This document shows, piece after piece, positions 59,901 through 64,000 of a stretch of DNA of 64,000 nucleotides. Made by a program: the position numbers and the translations under genes. The first letter of the stretch is position 1. Each line of letters starts with the position of its first letter. The DNA lies in assembly GCF_001411555.2 (NCBI RefSeq), contig NC_049903.1, forward strand, positions 28,219,527-28,283,526, in the 5' to 3' direction. The DNA comes from Juglans regia (lineage: Eukaryota > Streptophyta > Magnoliopsida > Fagales > Juglandaceae). Under the pieces are notes generated by a model, which saw only the letters and a list, made by a program, of their open reading frames with translations, did no database searches and had not been told where the DNA came from.

Positions 59901-61389
59901 ATATAATCAAGAAGAAGGGGTCGACTTTACAAAAATGTTTAGCCCGGTGATTAAATCTGCCACTGTTCGGGTAGTCCTTTCTCTTGCTGTTCAATTTGAT
60001 TGGACTATTACACAACTAGATGTCTCCAATGCATTTCTTCATGGCATTCTTGAGGAGGAGGTATTTATGGAACAACCTAAGGGGTTTATTGACTCCAACA
60101 ATCCAGACTACGTGTGCAAACTCCATAAATCACTCTATGGCCTTAAACAAGCCCCACGAGCTTGGTTTATGCGTCTGTCAACTGCTCTCCTTGAGTTTGG
60201 ATTCATTTCATCTCTCGTAGATCCCTTGTTGTTCATCTATCATGGTGAAGGCTCTCACATTTTTATTCTCATATATGTTGACGACATCCTTGTAATAGGG
60301 ACAAACTCCTCACGAATTGAATCTCTTATTTACAAACTGCAATCTGAGTTCAAGTTGAAGAACCTTGGTCCCATTGGTTATTTTCTCGGCATTCAAGCTA
60401 CACGCGACAACATTGGACTCCATCTTCGACAGTCCAAATATATCTCAGATGTGCTTCATCGAACAAAAATGGTAGGGGCCAAACCTGCTCCATCTCCTTG
60501 CACCATGGGACAGAAACTTTCTTCCCAAACAGGTGAACCACTCACCTCAGCTCAAATCACCGAATATCACCAAACAGTGGGGGCTCTCCAGTATTGTACA
60601 TTGACCAAGCCTGATATTGCCTTTTCCGTGAATCAACTCTGCCAACACATGCACAATCCTACCTCTTCTCATTGGACTGCAGCAAAACGAGTGCTTCGCT
60701 ATTTAAAAGGCACAATTGACATCGGTTTATGGTACACTAAAAGTAACTGTCATCTTCAAGCCTTTAGTGATGCGGATTGGGCTGGCGATCTTGATGATCG
60801 TCGCTCCACTACGGGCTATGCAATTTTTATCGGCTCATCTCTAATTTCCTGGTTTACGAAGAAATAGTCAGTAGTTTCCAAGTCCAGTACCGAAGTCGAG
60901 TATCGAGCCTTGGCGATGGTTACGGCTGAACTTTATTGGATTCGCATGTTACTCAAGCATTTGCACATTACAATCCCAACTGTCCCTGCTATCTGATGCG
61001 ACAACAGTGGTGCAATTGCACTTGCTTCCAATCCTATTTTCCACGCTCGGACGAAACATATAGAGGTTGACTTTCATTTCATTCGTGAGAAAATAGCAAA
61101 CAAAGATGTCTCACTTCAGTTTCTTACTTCATCTAATCAGCTGGCTAATGTGTTCACTAAAGGCCTCAGTTCTGTCCGCTTCTGCATGCTGCGATCCAAG
61201 CTTCTGGTGACAACTCTCCCCATTAGCTTGCGGGGGGATGTTAGACAGATAAGTCAAAAATCAAATACTCCCGAAGATCACTCTCCACAAGATCAGGAGT
61301 TACCAATAGCAACTCAATGTTTATCATCTACAACAACTTCACCCTTATCATCTGCAACAACTCCATCTGTTATGCCTCCTAATATATAG
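56968..61389 (+). pseudogene. Copia gag-pol polyprotein with three nonsense codons
   Basis: One reading frame of about 1470 codons from the ATG at 56968, with no frameshift. Gag (UBN2 type) starts near residue 20 (KLDGSNYLIWLSQMVPIL). The zinc knuckle CQICGRSSHRALDC is near residue 301. The protease site WFADSGANQHI is near 347. The pre-integrase segment WHSRLGHAS is near 486. The integrase core shows FIDDYSRF, QSDGGGEY and SERKHRHIVE. Reverse transcriptase carries KWVYKTK, FSPVIKSATVR, LDVSNAFLHG and YVDDI near residue 1103. RNase H has TEVEYRALA. Stops: TAG at 58618-58620 (codon 551, where the DVWG motif has Trp), TAG at 60865-60867 (codon 1300, after WFTKK), and TGA at 60994-60996 (codon 1343, before CDNSGA). 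The frame then runs into the 3' LTR. It encodes the enzymes for retrotransposition via a cytoplasmic particle. Confidence 0.95.
61232..61238 (+). other. Copia polypurine tract
   Basis: GGGGGGA immediately before the 3' LTR, the expected plus-strand primer. Confidence 0.85.
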
Positions 61390-61516
61390 GAATATTTGAA
61401 TTGTATATATCCACTGATGTAATTAAAACTACAACACTCACTGATTGTAAATCTATATAAAGAGTTTAATATACACGGCTGTGTATTCAAGCCAGCCTAT
61501 TCTTTAAACATTTGCA
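61239..61516 (+). repeat. Copia 3' LTR
   Basis: 278 bp, starts TGTTAGACAG and ends ATTTGCA. Differs from the 5' LTR by a few single bases and a short variable segment (GTTACCAATAGCAACTC here, GTTGCTATTACTC there). Confidence 0.93.
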
Positions 61517-61521
61517 CTGCA
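61517..61521. repeat. Target-site duplication, right (Copia)
   Basis: CTGCA, identical to 56635-56639. Confidence 0.92.
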
Positions 61522-61546
61522 TACGTGTGATGGCTCTTATACTATT

Positions 61547-61662
61547 TGTTATGAATCCACTAGGTAGAACTCACTCTTAAAAATCAACTTACAAGATAAG
61601 GGTGTTTAGAGGTTTATAAACTACCAACCAATCTCATACTTAATTCATATGGGATCATTACA
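61547..61662 (+). repeat. TRIM terminal repeat, right
   Basis: 116 bp, starts TGTTATGAATCC, ends TCATTACA. Same length as the left repeat. Confidence 0.78.
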
Positions 61663-62061
61663 CTTGGTGTGGAAGACTTTGGTATTCGGCAACCCAATGA
61701 TCTCTCTCCCTGCAAATTTCGCTTTGATAATATTAACGTTTTCCCTGCGATTTCTCTGGACATTGCTTCATCTTCAAGTAACACGAATTACTTGTTTTAT
61801 TTATTTATTTTTTTTTTTTGTCATGATTTGGCTCTTCAGAGGTGATCTGTTCGAGAGGTCCTGATTGGAATTCTTGCTTCTGATATTATTTTTCTTGTTT
61901 TTGTCTTTTTTATTGTTTAGATCTGCTTTCTATTTGTTTTGTTTTTTTTGTTTTCTTTTTTTTTTTTTGTGAATGGGCGAGTTGGCCTCGCAGGATTTTG
62001 CTTTCCATCGAAGCCGGAAGCATGATTTGCTTTTGAAGAGAGAAGAACTTCACTTGCAGAG
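61663..62061. other. Non-coding or 5'UTR-like sequence
   Basis: No gene was recognised. T-rich runs (61800-61818 and about 61940-61968) precede a good splice acceptor CTTCACTTGCAG ending at about 62059, directly upstream of the ATG at 62062. That arrangement suits a 5'UTR intron of the following fragment. Confidence 0.45.
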
Positions 62062-62301
62062 ATGAAGACGTCTAGAGATGACGTTTACATGGCCTCTCAA
62101 CTTAAACGGCCTATGACGAGGTTACATGTGCGTCGAACCAAGAAAACGAGAGAGATAATCACACAACTAGGACGATTTCTTGAAATAATCAGATATGAGA
62201 GAAATTTTCATACTTCATTTTTGGATATAGATCGAAGAGAAAATGGTGATTTGGAAGTGGGAATCTGGACAGAGGGAAGAGGGAAAGAGCGAAAATGGTG
62301 A
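62062..62301 (+). pseudogene. SIN3-like gene N-terminal fragment (tentative)
   Basis: The frame starts MKTSRDDVYMASQLKRP, very like the N-terminus I associate with plant SIN3-like (SNL) corepressor proteins. After these 17 residues the similarity ends; the rest (MTRLHVRRTKKTREIITQLG and a Lys/Arg/Glu-rich end) is not recognisable and stops at 62301. No paired amphipathic helix domain is present. The ATG follows a splice-acceptor-like CTTGCAG. SIN3-like proteins act in nuclear histone deacetylase complexes. I read this as a displaced first coding exon plus readthrough, but a short similarity can mislead. Confidence 0.42.
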
Positions 62302-62930
62302 AGATGAATTTCCCAGCAGCAGGTTGGGAAAGAGAGATTTTCGACGAAAATAAAACTGCATTGGACAGGATGTTTTATTGATTAAATTATTGTCTTGGCC
62401 TTTGAACAGTAAAGAGTCAAATATGACTGGGGATGGTTGTTAGTGTAGCTAGAAGTGCAGACATTTTTATATTAAGGGAAATGCTTTTTTTTTTTTTTTA
62501 CTGAATTTTTTAAAAAATATTTTTTAATATCATTGTAAATTTTTTTATTTTTTTAAAAAATATTTATGATAATTAAAAAATTATATGAAAAAATAAAATT
62601 ATTCTTTTTAGATCTCAAATTCGGGATAATTTTTGAGTCTCGAATTGGTAACCTACTCTCATATTAAATAAGTCAAATTATGCATTTTATTTGATAATCC
62701 AATAGCAGTGTAATAACTCGCCCCATATATATGGTCATATTTGTCGAGTCACTGTAGTTAGACCAAACGATATTTTGTTGTTTTATTTTCCCACAATATA
62801 ACAGTCAGAACCTCTCTCTCTTCCCTCGATTTTCTCTTTGTTTGCCACCGATAGCTTGGCTTTCCCTCGGTTTCTTGGTTCTCTCTCTTCCCTCGATTTC
62901 CTTTTCTCTCTGTTCCCTTGTATCTTTCTC
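62302..62930. other. AT-rich intergenic sequence
   Basis: Contains long T and A runs near 62487-62600 and CT-rich sequence at 62809-62930 (repeated TCTCTCTTCCCTCGATTT). No gene was recognised. Confidence 0.5.
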
Positions 62931-63211
62931 TCCGTGTGAAGCACTCTTTGATCTATGGAAGAAAAAGCTGGTCCAAACCCAGGAGCCCAATTTGGTTGTT
63001 TGTATCAATAGATGAACCATTTGCTTATCTTCCAATGCGGTCTTGTAGAATACCAACAAGAAACAGACACTTGAGCGGAAAAACCCAGAGAAATAGATCT
63101 GAATTTAGTTCAAGTCGGTGCGGGATAGGATCTGATGTTGAGGATTTTGAGGCCATTGGTGGAGGATTTCTTTTCCTTATCAATAGCATTCCATCTTTGG
63201 TGGACCCATGA

Positions 63212-63537
63212 CTTTATTCTCACTCCTATGCTTCAGATTGTTTAAGCAGGCTTTTGGGACCAAGGTTTCTGGGTAGGGTTGATGATTCAGGAGTAAATGA
63301 CTTTTTCTTGAAACTGTAATTTTATATTAAATCGTTCATGAAAAATTCAATTGCCCTATGCTTATTAACTAACGCTGGATTCTTGGTGTGGCGATGGTGT
63401 TGCAGAGACAGGTTAGAGACTTTTACAAGATTCTTAACCAAGTGAACACTGAGGAAATCCCGCATGGTCAACTTGTTTACGAAATGAAGATCAGCCAGTA
63501 TGATGCAAGCACCTTTGCTTTCAAGTTAAGGGCAATG
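63212..63537 (+). pseudogene. GAUT13/14-like galacturonosyltransferase fragment
   Basis: Two exon-like blocks. The first ends at 63292 and reads SDCLSRLLGPRFLGRVDDSG, matching the conserved segment after the membrane anchor of GAUT13/14-type proteins. It is followed by a GT donor at 63293. The second, 63406-63537 (44 codons, in phase, with AG and GT borders), reads RQVRDFYKILNQVNTEEIP and then YDASTFAFKLRAM. About eight residues usually found after EEIPDG are missing. A TGA at 63209-63211 closes the frame upstream, and the N-terminal anchor is not recognisable. GAUT proteins are Golgi glycosyltransferases that build pectin. Later exons with the catalytic domain would lie beyond the window if present. 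Confidence 0.72.
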
Positions 63538-63540
63538 GTA

Positions 63541-64000
63541 TGTAGCGTGTGACATATATAGAATGTGTCCAGATAATATATTATTGATAGAAGGGATTTG
63601 AAGGAAACCGAAGTCTTCATGCATTGTTATTTTTAATCTCACAATTTGTCACGCTTTGTTAATAATTTAACTTATGGACAAAAATAAATTAGAAAAAAAA
63701 GATAACAAAATAATAAATTAATAATATTTTATTATTATATAAAAATAGATGAATAATCTAACATTTTAAATGAAACAAACAAAAGGTAAAATATCTGACG
63801 TTAGCCAAAATTTGACTTTTGGGATTGCTAATCCAACTGAGGATGATTTTAGTACTGCAATTGTCTACTAATATATGATTTCCCAAAACAGAAATGTTTT
63901 GCACAAACACGGCCTATACACGGTACATCGCTCCTCCCAAAATCAAAGATAGATATAATATGTAAATAGGACAATGCTAGGTTGCACTGTAAATATGCAC
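63541..64000. other. AT-rich sequence at window end
   Basis: No exon, repeat or RNA gene was recognised. If the GAUT-like fragment is part of a longer gene this would be intron. Confidence 0.45.

Larger units (their letters stand above)
56640..61516 (+). mobile_element. Full-length Ty1/Copia LTR retrotransposon
   Basis: The element is complete: 5' LTR 56640-56913, primer-binding site 56914-56925, one long polyprotein frame from 56968, polypurine tract 61232-61238, 3' LTR 61239-61516. A perfect 5-bp target duplication CTGCA flanks it (56635-56639 and 61517-61521). The LTRs differ by only a few substitutions and one small indel, so the insertion is fairly recent. Domain order gag, protease, integrase, reverse transcriptase, RNase H is the Copia order. 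It sits inside a TRIM. Three nonsense codons make it non-autonomous now. Confidence 0.96.
56368..61662 (+). mobile_element. TRIM element split by a Copia insertion
   Basis: Two direct repeats of 116 bp, 56368-56483 and 61547-61662, both begin TGTTATGAA and contain GGTAGAACTCACTCTTAAAAATC and CCAACCAATCTCATACTTA; they end in CA. The flanks are near-identical 5-bp words CTTTG (56363-56367) and CTTGG (61663-61667), as expected for a target duplication. The internal region without the nested Copia is only about 190 bp. Strand is arbitrary because no coding sequence or clear primer site is present. The layout is that of a terminal-repeat retrotransposon in miniature. Confidence 0.75.

Noticed and set aside
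62918..63211. 97-codon frame just upstream of the GAUT-like block
   Set aside because: It is in frame with the block but ends at TGA 63209 and shows no similarity to the GAUT N-terminus; more likely decayed or unrelated sequence.
1..64000. tRNA or rRNA genes
   Set aside because: No cloverleaf with box A/B or rRNA core sequence was noticed. The tRNA-like words TGGTATCAGAGC are retroelement primer-binding sites.

Overview
The window is plant nuclear DNA. Evidence: a full-length Ty1/Copia element primed by an initiator-Met tRNA-type site, a plant-type LINE, Gypsy remnants, TRIM elements, hAT-like and PIF/Harbinger-like MITEs, and intron-containing fragments of plant genes (clathrin heavy chain, a GAUT13/14-like galacturonosyltransferase, probably a SIN3-like gene). 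A woody eudicot is likely, possibly Fagales/Juglandaceae from the look of the MITE family; that placement is only an impression. No complete host gene is visible. Gaps of 100 N (7731-7830, 14525-14624) and 20 N (4887-4906, 7638-7657, 45458-45477) show a scaffolded assembly that struggled here.

Layout. Array A (1-7730, resuming at 14625-14893) is a tandem family whose unit is an AT-rich spacer of about 1 kb plus a polypurine GGAGGAAGAG-type tract of 0.3-1.3 kb, purines on the + strand. Between the two 100-N gaps lies an unrelated block (7831-14524): a decayed LINE on the minus strand carrying a TRIM-like insertion, then a decayed Copia fragment whose integrase is split by an 834-bp hAT-like element with a perfect 8-bp target duplication. 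A non-array block U (14897-17994) holds a broken clathrin heavy chain pseudogene. Array B (17995-30907) is the same satellite in the opposite orientation (pyrimidines on +). A spacer of Gypsy remnants (30908-37462) contains its own inverted repeat. Array C (37463-51735) has purines on + again, and U' (51736-54917) is the inverted second copy of the clathrin pseudogene block.

The region is therefore a large inverted duplication. U plus outer B (14897-25368) is mirrored by outer C plus U' (45133-54917) with a nearly constant coordinate sum of about 69731-69743 and near identity. Inner B (about 25.4-29.5 kb) is mirrored by array A (1 to about 4.2 kb). The satellite has been copied, inverted and partly re-tandemised. 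A MITE in array C (42939-43913) carries a captured piece of the satellite. A 208-bp CpG-dense segment (6004-6211) inside array A has a composition unlike anything else in the window.

Right flank (55-64 kb): a possible gene 5' fragment on the minus strand, a TRIM with 116-bp LTRs that was later split by the Copia element (56640-61516, 5-bp target duplication CTGCA, polyprotein frame broken only by three nonsense codons), then SIN3-like and GAUT13/14-like fragments. The many long translations across the polypurine tracts (Glu/Arg/Lys/Gly-rich one way, Ser/Pro/Leu/Phe-rich the other) are by-products of stop-poor low-complexity DNA and are not annotated as genes.
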